64,000 nt of DNA from Undaria pinnatifida (Eukaryota > Sar > Phaeophyceae > Laminariales > Alariaceae). This document shows positions 12,201 to 21,499 of this stretch, in pieces (the stretch's first letter is position 1; every line of letters starts with the position of its first letter). A program made the position numbers and the translations under genes. Where the stretch lies: positions 20,977,196-21,041,195 of the forward strand of contig JABAKD010000016.1 of assembly GCA_012845835.1 (NCBI GenBank), written 5' to 3'. Below the pieces are notes generated by a model, which saw only the letters and a program-made list of their open reading frames with translations, was not told the DNA's origin and did no database searches.

Positions 12201-15200
12201 TTCAGGTCCGAACTCCAAAAACTGAGTGGGGCACAGCGATATTCGTGGATTCGCGGCGTCTTGGCCGGCCCAGCTTGTACACCATTTGTTTTGGCTGAAG
12301 CGTTCTTATGAATGACGGGGATATTCAACCTACTAATATCTAACCCAACATCGTCGGAATTTCGTTCTTGCTTTTGGCCAAGGGTACAGTGCTACTCTAG
12401 GGAGGATGTTATGACGATGTTATGATGATGTCAACACCCCTATTTTCACTTCCGGGGGGTTTGAGCTATCACATCGCACATACTATATCAGACTATCATA
12501 CTACCTTACTCGGACGTCTGACTCTATATGCCACCGACAATAAAACGAAGACATTTTGGGCGTTGATTTTGGTGCAGCGTAGCTTGAGGTCCCGTTACGG
12601 ATTTATATAGCCGGTCGCCCCGGTGGCGTATCAGGTTATCCTCGAGCATGGTATAGGTCAGTTTCGTGAGTTCGAATCCCCCCGCGTGCATACTCGTATA
12701 AATTCGTGTGGACTTATTCTTGCGCACAGATTGACTTGCGGAAAGCGCGGGAGCGTGGGTAAGCAACATGCGGTGAAAAAAAAATCGACGAGCAGTGGGA
12801 TTGCTGAACCCTATGCGCGATAAAACTGAAGGCAAGAATCGGGGGGGAAGAAGGGACGACACCTGTGACCACGGCTTGTCCAGAAGCTGGAAAGTAGAAG
12901 TGCGCGACAAAAAAAGTAAAGGAAGCTAACTAAATGAACAGCACGAAAGGTGAATAAGACCGCAAAAGGGACAGGAAGGAGTCCCTCGCCCGCAGCAGCA
13001 AAAAACGAAACGGCCCCAAACGCGACCCCCCTCTACCGCAACTTCAATATATATTTCGCGAGCTTTCGCTGAATATCCACAGGCCATAGGATGGTTCATC
13101 GGGCAGCACTGGCTGATTCGACCATAGCCCGCCGATTTTCTTCAACGAACGTTTCATTGCTGATCTACGCAAGGAAGGATAACACTATTGAAGACAAAGT
13201 ATCCCCGTATATTTTTATGCGCGCAAAGGTCTATCGATCGATGACGTCGGGGTCTCGAGGAACACCTTATTTGAGGCGAAACGCCCGGCGAGCTCGTAGC
13301 GGAGCCGGCTATTTCGTTCGACAATTGGCGGGCTCCACCGTAGAACGACTTATTTCACTTTCGTTTTCCCCCGAATCCGGTTCTTGGAGAGGTATAGAGC
13401 TCCATTCACAAGTGAAGAGCCTCAGAAAAAAATGGTGTGCCTTCATCGTGGCTTGGGAAGTTGAGGGTAAGTGTTAGGCGCTAGGCGGCTGGCTTGTTGC
13501 CCAGAAAATAGAGCTATGGTGACAACGAGCCAACGATAAGTACGACAGCAGTGCAACAACCCAACCCCGGCTGTATACAACGCTATGCAGCCCGGGACTC
13601 GGTCACGGTGGGTCACCCGAGAGCTGAAGAATGGAAAACCAAAACGCGGGGTGAGGACAGTGGAAGAGTCGATTGGCACAACATTTTTCAAAGCCGATCT
13701 TGATGCACAACAGGACAGCTACTAGGCCGCAGAATACTAGCGCCAGGCTGTGTATAATGTTCAAGAATATGAGTTTGAACTAACCATAGCAAGCAAATAA
13801 AACGGTTCTCGAATTTCTCACGTGCTCCTCCCAATATCAGCCTGCTTGTCTTGTAAACCTTATATATTTATAATTCACGCCCTGTGTACATCTCTTGCAC
13901 CGGTGTGAGTACAGCCTACCTAGTCTACCTTACAGCACGCACGAAACCACACCGCCAGCGGACGGTTTCTTTCTTGAATGGTTGTCTCAATCACACGCGG
14001 ACGATGCAAACGCCAAGCGGTGCCTGTATTCAGGGATCTCCAGGCTTTATGGGCACATGCTGTGGTGGAGATTTACTCCTAGTTTTCCGAGGTTGCAGAC
14101 CTGGAAAAAATACTCAATATATATATCACCTCGAAAAACAACAAACTGGAGAAAATTGAAAGTTCTTCTCGTTGAAAAATCCCACGGCCCCTAGGCGGGT
14201 ATGTTACGACACGTAAATAAACCCCAAGGCCGCGGTAAGGGGTAGGAGGGATGTCATCATGATGTTATCACCCTACTTTTTGCTCCTGGGTTTGAGCCAC
14301 TCGCACGAGTCACTCTGCTGTACCTCACTGACCAAAAATAAGCTATTACGATTTTCGTTTTCGCAAAATCGTTGCTTACCATTCTCTTGTGCGGACTGAC
14401 ATCGCAAAATTAACACGCCACGAAAGCTCAAGACCGCAAAAGGAACACGGCGGGGTGACTCGCGCGAGTGACTTCCAGTCGCTGCAGAAGAAGGCCGCCA
14501 GAGTGACTCCCCTGCCGTGTAGCCTCCGGCATTTTTCGAAATAAATTGCACATTTGGAAGGTACCGGGGTTAGGGAGCTCCGTCATTTCAGCAACCGTTT
14601 CAGCCGGAAAGCGCTACCTCTATCGAAGCACGCGTCTACGTCTGAAGCCGACATTTCCGCCGCGTGCGCCCCTCTGAATTCAGAGAAATACTCGCCTCGG
14701 TAGATCTACCGAGGGGGTGTGTGCCATCTTGCGTCATGGACGCATGATGATACACGAAAGAGGCATACCGTGTTTTTTTGGCCGAAAAGGTTTTTCAAAT
14801 TCGGGTCCCCTAAAGCCAAAATACATACAATGGTATGACAGAGGTAGCAGTTTTTGTCTAGAACGGTTTCAGAATGACACGGCTCCTTAGCCCAATATCG
14901 TCGGAAACGGGTAATTTGTTTGATGCATGATTCTCGATGTACACCTAGAGGCCATGGGATTTTTCGTCCCCGATAGCGGTATGTTTGTCTCCAAAACAGA
15001 CAGGTTTTGGGTCGAGACAGGTATTAAGCTCCCACAATTGGAAAACCTCAGAAAAAGTGGTGGGCACCTCTACCGTAGCATGCGTCAATCGACGGAATTT
15101 TATCATATTTTTCACATTTTTTTCTGTCGTACACCTATCTATTCATAATAGGCCATGGAGTTGGATTGGAATGGTAATCGGGTAGCACCAGTGTTTTTTT

Positions 15201-18200
15201 CCCAAATAATTTTTGTGGGGGAAGGGGGAGGAAAACCCAACCTCCTCAACCAAGGGGACTGCTACGAATAAATACGGTACACTTTGCCGTAGCCTTGGTC
15301 GTTACGCTGACTACCCCTACGACAGCCTCCCCCCCAAACCAGTGATTTTCTTCCAAGAACGTTTCATGGCTGCTCGACACGCGGGGAAGCATGATATCAA
15401 AATATGTTTTCACAAACTTTCTTGTTCTGCAAGGGACGATGGAACGATCATGTCGGGGTTGGCAAGGGGCACCGTTTTTCAGGAGATACGCCCGGGAGCT
15501 GGTCTCAAAACTGGGGATTTCGTTGAGGAAAAGTTGGGGGGGAAACCGTAGAAAGACTCCACTGGTACGACTAACTACCCACCATTGACGTGGATGCCGG
15601 TGAAAATTGTTCCTCGCCCGTTGGAGAACCGATCGCACGATACTCTTCCTGGGCCCGTCCCAGTTTCCGACAGTCACAAGCTGTTCCGCTGCGAAGCTAG
15701 GGTGAAAGGTAAACACTACGTTGTCATACGGTGTGTTTTCGAACCCGATGCTCTCGAGCTCCCTCTTCGCAATCTCGACCTCCTCCGTTGATCTCAGTTG
15801 CGGCTGTTGAGGACAAGAAGAGCACAACAACATGAACAGAGCGAGCACAGCAGCATGGAACATATGTATGTACATTGATAGAAATACACGTGTTGTTACA
15901 TGTGACGGGTGGCTTGCTAGCTACAGCTGCACACGAGCACCCAGCCTTTGCTGTACTGTTCGCGATCTCGAACCCTTTTGTTGATCTCAATTCAGGCTGT
16001 AGACAAGAGCCCAACAGCACGAACGGAGAGAGAACATAAACAATAAAACACGTCGATATCAAGACAAAAATCTACGTGATAAACGTGGTCGGTTGCTTGC
16101 TGTGGCTGCTTTTGCACGATCGAAGCTGGCTTCTACTGTATCGCCATCTCTATTCCCTGCGTTGATGTCAGAACTCAGGCAAGCGTCAGTGCGTAGACAG
16201 CACGCAGTAGCCCGAACAGAGCGCAGCCACAAGAAGAAAACAAGTCGACACTAATATATAAAAGACGTGTTGCGGTTGTATATCTCCGGTGGCTGCTACT
16301 GCAGCGCAAGCAAAGCGCGGTCTTGGGCTACTTCACGACGGTAAAAGCAACAAAACAGGGACTCCGTTCCGCTCTCGTGCGACTGAACTCTGTGACTTTG
16401 TGACCTTGCGACCTTGTGATAGTCGATACATGCCACGGTAGAGATGCAAACACTTACAGTAGTGCGTAAGGCCCCTTGCTCACTTTGCGAAGCGCTCTAT
16501 ACCTCTCCTAAAAAAAAATGGTGAGTTTTTTTTGGGGCGGTTGTTTGTTAGTTTGGTTGGTTGTTTGTTTGTTTGTTTGGGGGGGGGGTGCCGCACGATT
16601 AACAAAAATTATTTCGAAAAAATATATATACCCATCCCACGGTACGACGGAAGTTGCCGTTTTCGGGCCAAAACGTCCCTGGGCGATTTGGATTTTCATG
16701 TGAGGACCTGCCGGTTAATGAGGCAATTTCACGAGTACAATGCTTTTTTTTGGACTAAGGCATAGAAGCTCGGTCGGGTTGTGCGAGCGAATGCCTTGGA
16801 AATTGTTCTGCGAGTGAGATGCTGAGCTCCTCACGTGGGGACGTCAGGGAGGTTCTGATGCTGCACCCACCCCTACCGTGGGATGGCTGAAAAGGCGATT
16901 GCTTCAACCGATTTTTGATTAACGCTTTCACCACTGGAAACCCTTATCTTTTTACAAATTTGCTTGAAGCTGGTACATAGGGAGGGATTTCGGGGCTCTA
17001 CAGAGGTCAAGAACCTCTTGCTATCCAGAAAAAAAGCGATTCAGCCAAACATCGCTACGTGTTGTAAATACCCCTATATCGTAGCACGCGTCATCGTCTT
17101 CCAACGATGTCATGGCATTCACGAGATACCACAAACTTGGTTAGGGTAGGAACCGGAGGCAGGGACACATATACTAATAATGTCATTGAAACCGCGTCGA
17201 ACCTCGCATTCCAAGCCCAACCCAACCAACAACAGTCTGCCAAACAATAGAGTGTAGAAGCATGTTTTCCTACCCATTTTATTTTTCAACATGTTCTTGC
17301 CCGTGGAGTAGTTTGGTTGGCCTTAGGTCATGCATCGTTCGCTATTTTCAATGCTGCTGTATGTTTTCTAACCCAACATCGCTTGGATATCATCACAAAC
17401 GACCCATTGGGGGGTTTCATTGTTTAAGAACACCCCTCGTCGATCAGAAAGAGTTTAGATATAATATATATAATATATATATATATCGTACTGACAACAC
17501 GAGTCGCTCTTTCTTCTTCCGCTCGTCCACACGCAACTATCACCTCAATGGGACTCCATCTCTTCGCCCTGGCCACTCTCTCACGACTGATTCTACGATA
17601 GCCCCCCCCGAAACCAGAGATTTTCTTTAACGAACCTTGCATGGCTGCTCGACAAGAGGAAGAACGCTACGAAAAATAATTATTCGAATATTTTCTTGTT
17701 TGTAAAGGACTGTTGAACGATGACGTCGGCGTGGCAAGGGGCGCAGTGTTTGAGGACGTACGGCCGAGCGACTGGTTTCAAAACCGGCGATTTCATTGAA
17801 GAAAAGTTGGGGGGTCTACCGTAAAACGACTCTCACCCATTTCCACACGATTAAATGGGTCGATTGTACTTGTTTCACGCGAAACGGTATTCCGTACCAG
17901 AGTATTGGGTACTGATTTTCCTCAGTCCAGATCACGCTTTTTCAGCCGTCCACGGAAACAACTTTGCCGACAACGCTCCAATAATCATTACACGAGCTCT
18001 ATCGGCCCATCGCAACCCGCGATGAAAGCCAACACTACCGAGGACAATTTTCTCCTTTCCGCTCGAGTCAACGGTAGAGACCATCCTTTTGTTATTTGTG
18101 GGTCTGAGGCTCTTTCCCCACTTCAGGCGCAGGCGCACTTCAGGCGCTCCATACGATCGTATCTCACCCCAAGTCTCTGTCTGTGCAAAACTAAAAATGG

Positions 18201-20238
18201 CAGCCCGAATTGAACAAACACGTCTGGCCTGAAGTACACATAAATATCACATTCACAAAAATGACATTGTTGGACGATTGTTGGGGTTAAGGACTCCCCG
18301 TCTCCGGAAAATATTTTGCCTAACGTGCTGTACCTCTGTCGACCGTGGCTACGGATAGGGGGGAGGGAGGGGCGTACTTATTTGTTGCTTCTCTTAGTAC
18401 TGTGACCATTGACCACGTATCTCTTTCGGGACGAAGCACCGTTCCTAATCCTAATAGAGACCCCTTCCACGTTTGGGCGCTCAATGCGCTTTTACATATG
18501 TTACCTAAACACTCGGTTAGCTTATTCTACCCCCCGTCCTCTTTCGCCGTCTGTGGCCACCATCTATCTCGTAGGATGGCGGTTGTTTTCTCGCTACGGT
18601 CTAGCCTACCAATTTCTTCCATGTCACATTCGCCTATTTTCCTCATCTCTTCTAACACGTTCCGTTCCTCCTTGTATATTTTACATTCTCCTACTATGTG
18701 AGTCCACACGGGTACATATGCGTCACCACGTCCTCCTCCTCCCGACTACTGGTATATCTCTTTCTTCGTTGCGGTAGGTCCAGGTCCCCTTCACGAAATA
18801 TGAGTTCAAGTTTTTTCGCGTAGTCTATTGGGCCGTGAAAACATTTGTAAAATACGTTTTCATTCTAACATCTTCCGTCAACCCCCCGTACATCTCTTAA
18901 GTGTTTTCCCTCTTTCGCCGTTTTTCTTAGCGAGTCTTTGCCTTTCTTGTATGTTATTTTTTACGTCTGCCTTGTACCCGCCAAACTTATCTATAAACAG
19001 TATATCTTTTTGGTATCCTGCGACCTCCTTCCCTATTTTTTCGACTGCGTTATCCCATCTTTTTCCAGCTCTCGCCCTTGAGTTTTTTTTCCCATACAGC
19101 CCTATCAGCTATGGCTGGCAGCCTCTTTACTGGCATACTCCTTACTTAGTAATGGCATTTAAACTTTCTCACGTCTGTTATTTGTTGTATGTGGGTACAC
19201 TCCTAGTTTTGCTATTAGTACTATATATTTCGGGTAGGGGGTCACTTTGGGGCCTCTTTTTTTCAGTCGGCGTGGCTCACTTGTGCGAGTAACCCCCCTG
19301 TTCCTTTGCGGTCATAAGAGTCTTCCGTGTGAATTTTCGTTACACGACACCGCAATCGAATGGTTAAGTTACGCTGCGTTAAAACAAAACGCCTAAAAAA
19401 CTGTTTTCAAACCTGCGAGGTACGAGTGTCACGCGGGCGAGTGGCCCGAAGCCCGCAGTATAAAAGAGGGCATTTTCCCTCCCGTACCGTTGGTCTACCG
19501 TAGCCGGCGTCCACGCCTAACCCCCCATACCTTTATGAACTTCAACTCTCCCGTTTCGGGCTTATCCACCGACGGGACCCCGAACTGGAAATACGCCAGC
19601 CAATCAACGATCGAGCAGCGGCGCATCGCGTTCAGCTCGGCTCTAGGCTTGGACAGATCCAGCTCATCCGTCGTCGCGGTCCGATGACAATACATGACCG
19701 TCCCGTTCCCCCCGTCCACGTGATCCTTCCCCCAGTCGGGCGTTGCCCAATCACAGCCCATCTCTTCGGCAAAAATCCATGCCGCCACGTGCCGGATGGT
19801 CGAACTGCCGGCACCATCCGAGGTTGGCTCTGAGGCAACCAGACACGGGGACCCCACCCGGCGCAACTCCGAGGCTACAGGCCTCCAAATATCCGCGTGA
19901 AGTAGTCGCCGCTGCAAGCCGGGAGGGACGGACGCCGTGAATCGCTTCCAAACGTCGATGCAGGCGTCGAGCGTCCACGACGAGCCGGGGTATCGTCCGG
20001 TAGCCGCGAAATCCGCGCACGCTGCCTCTGGCAGGATTACAGGATTAGCTTCAAGCCCCGCCGATGGGGATGGTTGGAGGAGGACAAGGTGAAGGAGGAG
20101 GAGGCCGAGGGGCAACACCAAGAGGGTTGAAGGTCGGAAGCGCCCCATCCGGTCTGCCGTTTTTGTTCCTGTAAATCGAACTATAGAGTCTGATGGGGAA
20201 CGAGAAGAAGGTTTGTATGTGGAGAGGGCGGAAAGCAT
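8829..20238 (-). CDS. secreted/Golgi fucosyltransferase-like glycosyltransferase, four exons
   Basis: Minus-strand gene joined from 20238-19531, 15803-15583, 11009-10739 and 9248-8829. Junction phases agree (0/0, 2/1, 0/0) and every intron is GT-AG. The product is about 539 residues, or 509 if the internal Met at 20,148 is used. Residues about 37-55 are a leucine-rich hydrophobic segment, which acts as a type II Golgi anchor from the first Met or a signal peptide from the second. Exon 1 has RHVAAWIFAEEMGCDW, resembling the N-terminal helix of GT-B enzymes. Exon 3 has NVAMHVRMGDR, resembling the H-x-R-x-G-D motif of GDP-fucose-using enzymes (GT11/GT23/GT65 style). Exon 4 has QADAVLMGCSTFGQVAG, resembling the C-terminal nucleotide-sugar site. 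Fucosyl transfer is inferred from these motifs; donor and acceptor are unknown. An extra small exon in the 3.7-kb first intron cannot be excluded. Confidence 0.75.
9368..9625 (-). mobile_element. MITE-3 copy in intron 3 of the glycosyltransferase
   Basis: The left end reads GAGTCGTTCTACGATAACCC. The right part contains the family's GTTCG...AAAATCGCTGGTTT block followed by a 22-bp poly-G tract. It lies 120 bp upstream (in gene sense) of exon 4, close to the branch-point zone. Confidence 0.75.
9738..9815 (-). pseudogene. decayed duplicate of the exon 4 5' end
   Basis: This block resembles 9,185-9,260, the start of exon 4 and its acceptor. Both contain a CGGGGCAGTCGGT core, a GGGCGTT(T/C)CC(A/C)CCT segment and an end resembling the acceptor TTAC. 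In exon 4's frame it gives a peptide like exon 4's start (RPTAPKCDLEKL versus TPTDCPEKKAGK). No clean exon can be drawn, so it is read as an old local duplication separated from the real exon by the MITE-3 copy. Confidence 0.5.
9948..10240 (+). mobile_element. MITE-1 copy in intron 3
   Basis: The left end reads TAGGGCACGGTAGCGGGGGG and the right end GTCCGTAGCCTCGGCC. It contains CAGTGGCTCGG followed by a decayed TCACTCGCGCCAGTGA. It lies within intron 3 in the orientation opposite to the gene. Confidence 0.7.
10380..10571 (+). mobile_element. MITE-2 partial copy, right end
   Basis: It carries the MITE-2 right half: GACGAATTTTGGGTTAGAGC, GATTCAGAAACCGTT, then CTCTAATCGTAGCACGCGTC at the end. 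The left terminus was not found. Confidence 0.6.
10739..11009 (-). CDS. glycosyltransferase exon 3 (HVRMGDR motif)
   Basis: The acceptor CTAAAG|G is at 11,010/11,009 and the donor CAG|GTCCGT at 10,739/10,738. It carries the motif NVAMHVRMGDRREYQDG and a following amphipathic segment, then FHIFSETVQPCPS, a likely beta-strand region of the Rossmann fold. This is the exon that best identifies the family. Confidence 0.78.
11225..11450. repeat. imperfect GGCACCCGACACTTCGG repeats
   Basis: About four loose copies of a 50-odd-bp unit built on GGCACCCGACACTTCGG lie in intron 2 of the glycosyltransferase, upstream of exon 3. Units differ by several bases each. Confidence 0.5.
11551..12280. mobile_element. 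0.73-kb inverted-repeat element (GGCCGGCCAAGA family)
   Basis: The ends are inverted copies containing CTTGGCCGGCCAAGA (left) and CTTGGCCGGCCCAGCTTGT (right). The body is AT-rich with no protein. Towards the right end, two segments around GACACGTGATTTAGATCAAG and TCACTTGTCAAAATTTCAGG form an inner inverted pair about a poly-T tract. A relative lies at 38,738-39,453. It is a non-autonomous DNA element or MITE, within intron 2 of the glycosyltransferase. Confidence 0.75.
12400..12606 (-). mobile_element. MITE-1 partial copy
   Basis: It contains ACACCCCTATTTTCACTTCC, GGGTTTGAGCTATC and GGTGCAGCGTAGCTTGAG-like blocks in MITE-1 order. The CTATCATAC motif that expands elsewhere (60.5 kb) is present here as a seed. 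It ends where the SINE at 12,612 begins. Confidence 0.5.
12612..12895 (+). mobile_element. tRNA-derived SINE
   Basis: The head GTCGCCCCGGTGGCGTATC resembles a tRNA 5' part. A B-box-like GAGTTCGAATCCCC lies about 50 bp on. The body then shares with 40,450-40,770 the words ACGAGCAGTGG, CTGAACCCT and GACA(C/T)CTGTGACCA, and ends near TTGTCCAGAAGCTGG. No cloverleaf with a paired acceptor stem could be drawn, so it is not a functional tRNA gene. Confidence 0.65.
13114..13351 (+). mobile_element. MITE-3 copy in intron 2
   Basis: It starts GATTCGACCATAGCCCGCCG and ends CCACCGTAGAACGACTT. Inside are CGATTTTCTTCAACGAACGT, GATGACGTCGGGGT and the GGAGCCGGCTATTTCGTTCG region typical of the family. Confidence 0.75.
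13360..13455. mobile_element. MITE-2 fragment
   Basis: TAGAGCTCCATTCACAAGTG followed by GAGCCTCAGAAAAAAATGGT resembles the inner left end of MITE-2. No terminus is intact. Confidence 0.4.
14220..14526 (-). mobile_element. MITE-1 copy in intron 2
   Basis: The left end is ACCCCAAGGCCGCGGTAAGG and the right end CTGCCGTGTAGCCTCC. It contains GGGTTTGAGCCACTCGCACG and a clear GTGACTCGCGCGAGTGAC palindrome 60-odd bp from the right end. Confidence 0.75.
14555..14635 (+). mobile_element. MITE-2 right-end fragment
   Basis: GGGGTTAGGGAGCTCCGTCA runs into CTACCTCTATCGAAGCACGC, the family's right terminus. With the next, inverted copy it forms an inverted pair around about 200 bp. Confidence 0.65.
14830..15092 (-). 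mobile_element. MITE-2 copy
   Basis: The left end contains ATGACAGAGGTAGCAG and the right end CACCTCTACCGTAGCATGCG. Inside lie GGCTCCTTAGCCCAATATCG (the reverse of the family's GGGTTAAGGAGCC block) and GGAAAACCTCAGAAAAAGTG. Confidence 0.75.
15307..15560 (+). mobile_element. MITE-3 copy just inside intron 2
   Basis: It begins near CTACGACAGCCTCCCCCCCA and ends GAAACCGTAGAAAGACTCC. It contains CATGGCTGCTCGACACG and GATTTCGTTGAGGAAAAGTT. It starts about 22 bp after the exon 2 donor in gene sense, so the donor context is almost directly flanked by transposon sequence. Confidence 0.8.
15583..15803 (-). CDS. glycosyltransferase exon 2
   Basis: The acceptor CCTCAACAG|CCG lies at 15,804/15,803 and the donor TG|GTGGGT at 15,583/15,582. 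It starts in phase 0 and ends with two bases that complete a Trp codon with the first base of exon 3. Peptide features are PQLRSTEEVEIAKRELES at the start and FTFHPSFAAEQLV midway. Copies of its acceptor region are repeated upstream (15,774-16,320). A MITE-3 copy begins about 22 bp past the donor. Confidence 0.7.
15774..16320 (-). repeat. three tandem copies of the exon 2 splice-acceptor region
   Basis: Units of about 185 bp start near 15,774, 15,960 and 16,140. In gene sense each has a pyrimidine-rich run, an AG and then the exon-like start CTGAGATCAAC. The first is the real start of exon 2. The second keeps an in-frame AG|CCT and a peptide PELRSTKGFEIA resembling exon 2's PQLRSTEEVEIA. The third is decayed. 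The flanking words GCACAACAACATGAACAGAG and CGGTGGCTTGCT recur in each unit. Confidence 0.7.
16840..17093 (-). mobile_element. MITE-2 subfamily copy in intron 1
   Basis: The right end reads TATCGTAGCACGCGTC. Inside are GATTAACGCTTTCACCACTG, GAAACCCTTATC and GGGCTCTACAGAGGTCAAG, shared with copies at 10.4, 21.3 and 24.4 kb. The left terminus is degenerate, near CCTACCGTGGGATGG. Confidence 0.6.
17589..17832 (+). mobile_element. MITE-3 copy in intron 1 (well preserved)
   Basis: It runs from GATTCTACGATAGCCCCCCC to GGTCTACCGTAAAACGACTC. The body holds TTTTCTTTAACGAACC, CATGGCTGCTCGACAAGAGG, GATGACGTCGG and GATTTCATTGAAGAAAAGTT. It is among the best preserved copies here and useful as the family reference. 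Confidence 0.85.
17850..18300. other. unassigned intron 1 sequence with open frames on both strands
   Basis: A plus frame (17,905-18,213) and a minus frame (17,932-18,138) overlap. Neither shows a known motif, and neither provides a phase-0 GT-AG exon obviously fitting the glycosyltransferase. An additional exon of that gene hiding here is possible but not supported. Confidence 0.25.
18338..19495 (+). mobile_element. MITE-1 copy split by a LINE fragment
   Basis: The left terminus GACCGTGGCTACGGATAGGG is at 18,338. The element resumes at about 19,228 with GGTAGGGGGTCACTTTGGGG, then CACTTGTGCGAGTAACCCCC, and ends at CCCGTACCGTTGGTC. Between the parts lies a minus-strand LINE 3' fragment. The related words GGATAGGGGG and CGGGTAGGGGG at the break could be its target-site duplication. 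The right end stops about 35 bp inside the exon 1 donor of the glycosyltransferase. Confidence 0.6.
18378..19215 (-). mobile_element. 5'-truncated LINE, 3' end of ORF2
   Basis: In frames on the minus strand the C-terminal part of a non-LTR retrotransposon ORF2 is visible. RWDNAVEKIGKEVAGYQ lies near 19,060, RKRYTSSREEEDVVTHM near 18,750, then HIVGECKIYKEERNVLEEM (a Cys/His tail motif) and RDRWWPQTAK. The frame closes at TAA 18,380-18,378 after NGHSTKRSNK. Several frame changes show it is dead. It is a different LINE family from the one at 50-53.7 kb. Typical 5' truncation; the 5' break lies inside a MITE-1 copy. Confidence 0.7.
19531..20238 (-). CDS. glycosyltransferase exon 1 (anchor and N-terminal domain)
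   Basis: Open from the ATG at 20,238, with a second in-frame ATG at 20,148, to the donor AAG|GTATGG at 19,530, ending in phase 0. It encodes the hydrophobic anchor (LLVLPLGLLLLHLVLLQPS) and a cysteine-containing lumenal region. The second Met sits nearer the hydrophobic run and would make a classical signal peptide; the first would leave a 35-residue cytosolic tail as in Golgi type II enzymes. The frame remains open 36 bp past the donor, so splicing here rests on the match with exon 2. A TATA-like GCTATAAC lies at about 20,262-20,269 on the minus strand. Confidence 0.75.
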
Positions 20239-20579
20239 GGGGTCAGACTTGAGCGTTGCATGAAGTTATAGCGGTGTACGCGTAGGTACCGATTCAGCAC
20301 GCCAAAGAGACCGACCGAACACTCATCTCTTGACTATTTACAGGTGTGTTTGGTCAGGTTTATTATAGCCGAAGCGAAAACTGGTATGCAGACTAGGCAT
20401 TTTCGCAAGTTATTATTATCAATCCCAAACCAAAAATGCACACCGAAGAAACAAAACATCATCGCGCAGGAATACGAGCAAATAATGTACTACAAAAAAC
20501 ATTTGCATGGCATTTCGGCGATTCTTGTTATACACAAACAAACAATATACATTAAAAGCAACATTTGTTTGATATTTCG

Positions 20580-20662
20580 ACGATTTTGGGTTAAGAGCCC
20601 CGTCACTTCGAAAATAAGTAGCAAAAAAGTGTTATTAATACCTGTACCGTAGCACGCGCCTA
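20580..20662 (+). mobile_element. MITE-2 right-end fragment
   Basis: CGACGATTTTGGGTTAAGAG and CCCCGTCACTTCGAAAA lead into ACCTGTACCGTAGCACGCGC, the family terminus. The left part is missing or unrecognisable. Confidence 0.6.
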
Positions 20663-20667
20663 CTACA

Positions 20668-20944
20668 CACCATGGTTACGTTAGGGGAGCAACCCATTTT
20701 TAACCGATCTGTACCGTTTGAGCCACTCGCCCGATTGAGCCTATACCTCACTGACGGAAATACTTTGGACGATTCGCTTGGCGCACCGCAGCTACCCATT
20801 CCACTGCAGATTCATATCGTAAAATCAAAGCAAGCACGAAATCTTGAAAATACCGTAACGGAACAGGGGGGGTCACTCGCGCGAGAGAGCCCTAGACACT
20901 TGCAAAAAAAAAAAACTCAAGGGAACCCCCCTACCGTTTGGCTT
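20668..20944 (-). mobile_element. MITE-1 copy
   Basis: It starts CACCATGGTTACGTTAGGGG and ends CCCCCCTACCGTTTGGCT. Contains CGTTTGAGCCACTCGCCCGA, GGCGCACCGCAGCTACCC and GGTCACTCGCGCGAGAGAGC. It immediately follows the MITE-2 fragment, 5 bp away. Confidence 0.75.
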
Positions 20945-21262
20945 TCTTCCACAGGAAGACAGCACATATTCGTACAAGGTTTTGGCGTTGACGCGCATCG
21001 CTCACCACGGAGAGTGGTGAGGGCGGCCGTGACCATGGACTGACCACACGTAATGGGTAGATAACTCGAGTAAATGTTGCCCTGGCCGATTGTTCGTCCT
21101 ACAGAAACATGCCCGGGTGCTATTTACGACGGCAAGCCGGCTGCGCTGTTACAGGGAACACCTATTCATGCAAGATTTTTGCGCTGACGCGCGTCGCACT
21201 TTGCAAGCGATCCTAAGATGGGTGGTGAGGGTGGGCGCGAACATGGCCTGACCACCTCCGGG
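20945..21262. repeat. imperfect direct duplication, about 205-bp spacing
   Basis: GGAAGACAGCACATATTCGT...GGCGTTGACGCGCATCGC...GTGGTGAGGG recurs as GGAACACCTATTCATGCAAG...GCGCTGACGCGCGTCGC...GTGGTGAGGG. Both copies end in a (CAT)GG(A/C)CTGACCAC block. No coding function was seen. Confidence 0.5.
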
Positions 21263-21294
21263 GAAAATGCACGCACTGAGGATGCATGTGTTCT

Positions 21295-21480
21295 ACGGGC
21301 CGTCGCACTGAACGACAATCCGTCCTAGAGGGGACAATCCCTCTGGTTCTTAACGCCTTTACAGCTTGAAACCCGTTTATGGCACACATTTACTTGGAAT
21401 TAGTATATAATATGGTTTTAGGGCTCTAAAGGGGGTAAAAAATGGCGACAAGCTACTGACGCTGCTACTTGTAAGAAACA
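21295..21480 (-). mobile_element. MITE-2 subfamily fragment
   Basis: TTCTTAACGCCTTTACAGC, TTGAAACCCGTTTATGGCAC and GGTTTTAGGGCTCTAAAGGG match the inner part of the copies at 10.4 and 16.9 kb. Termini are absent. Confidence 0.45.
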
Positions 21481-21499
21481 TAGATTCATAGATCACCAA

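Noticed and set aside
12612-12690. A tRNA gene
   Set aside because: A B-box-like sequence is present but no acceptor or D-stem pairing; it continues into a SINE body shared with other loci.
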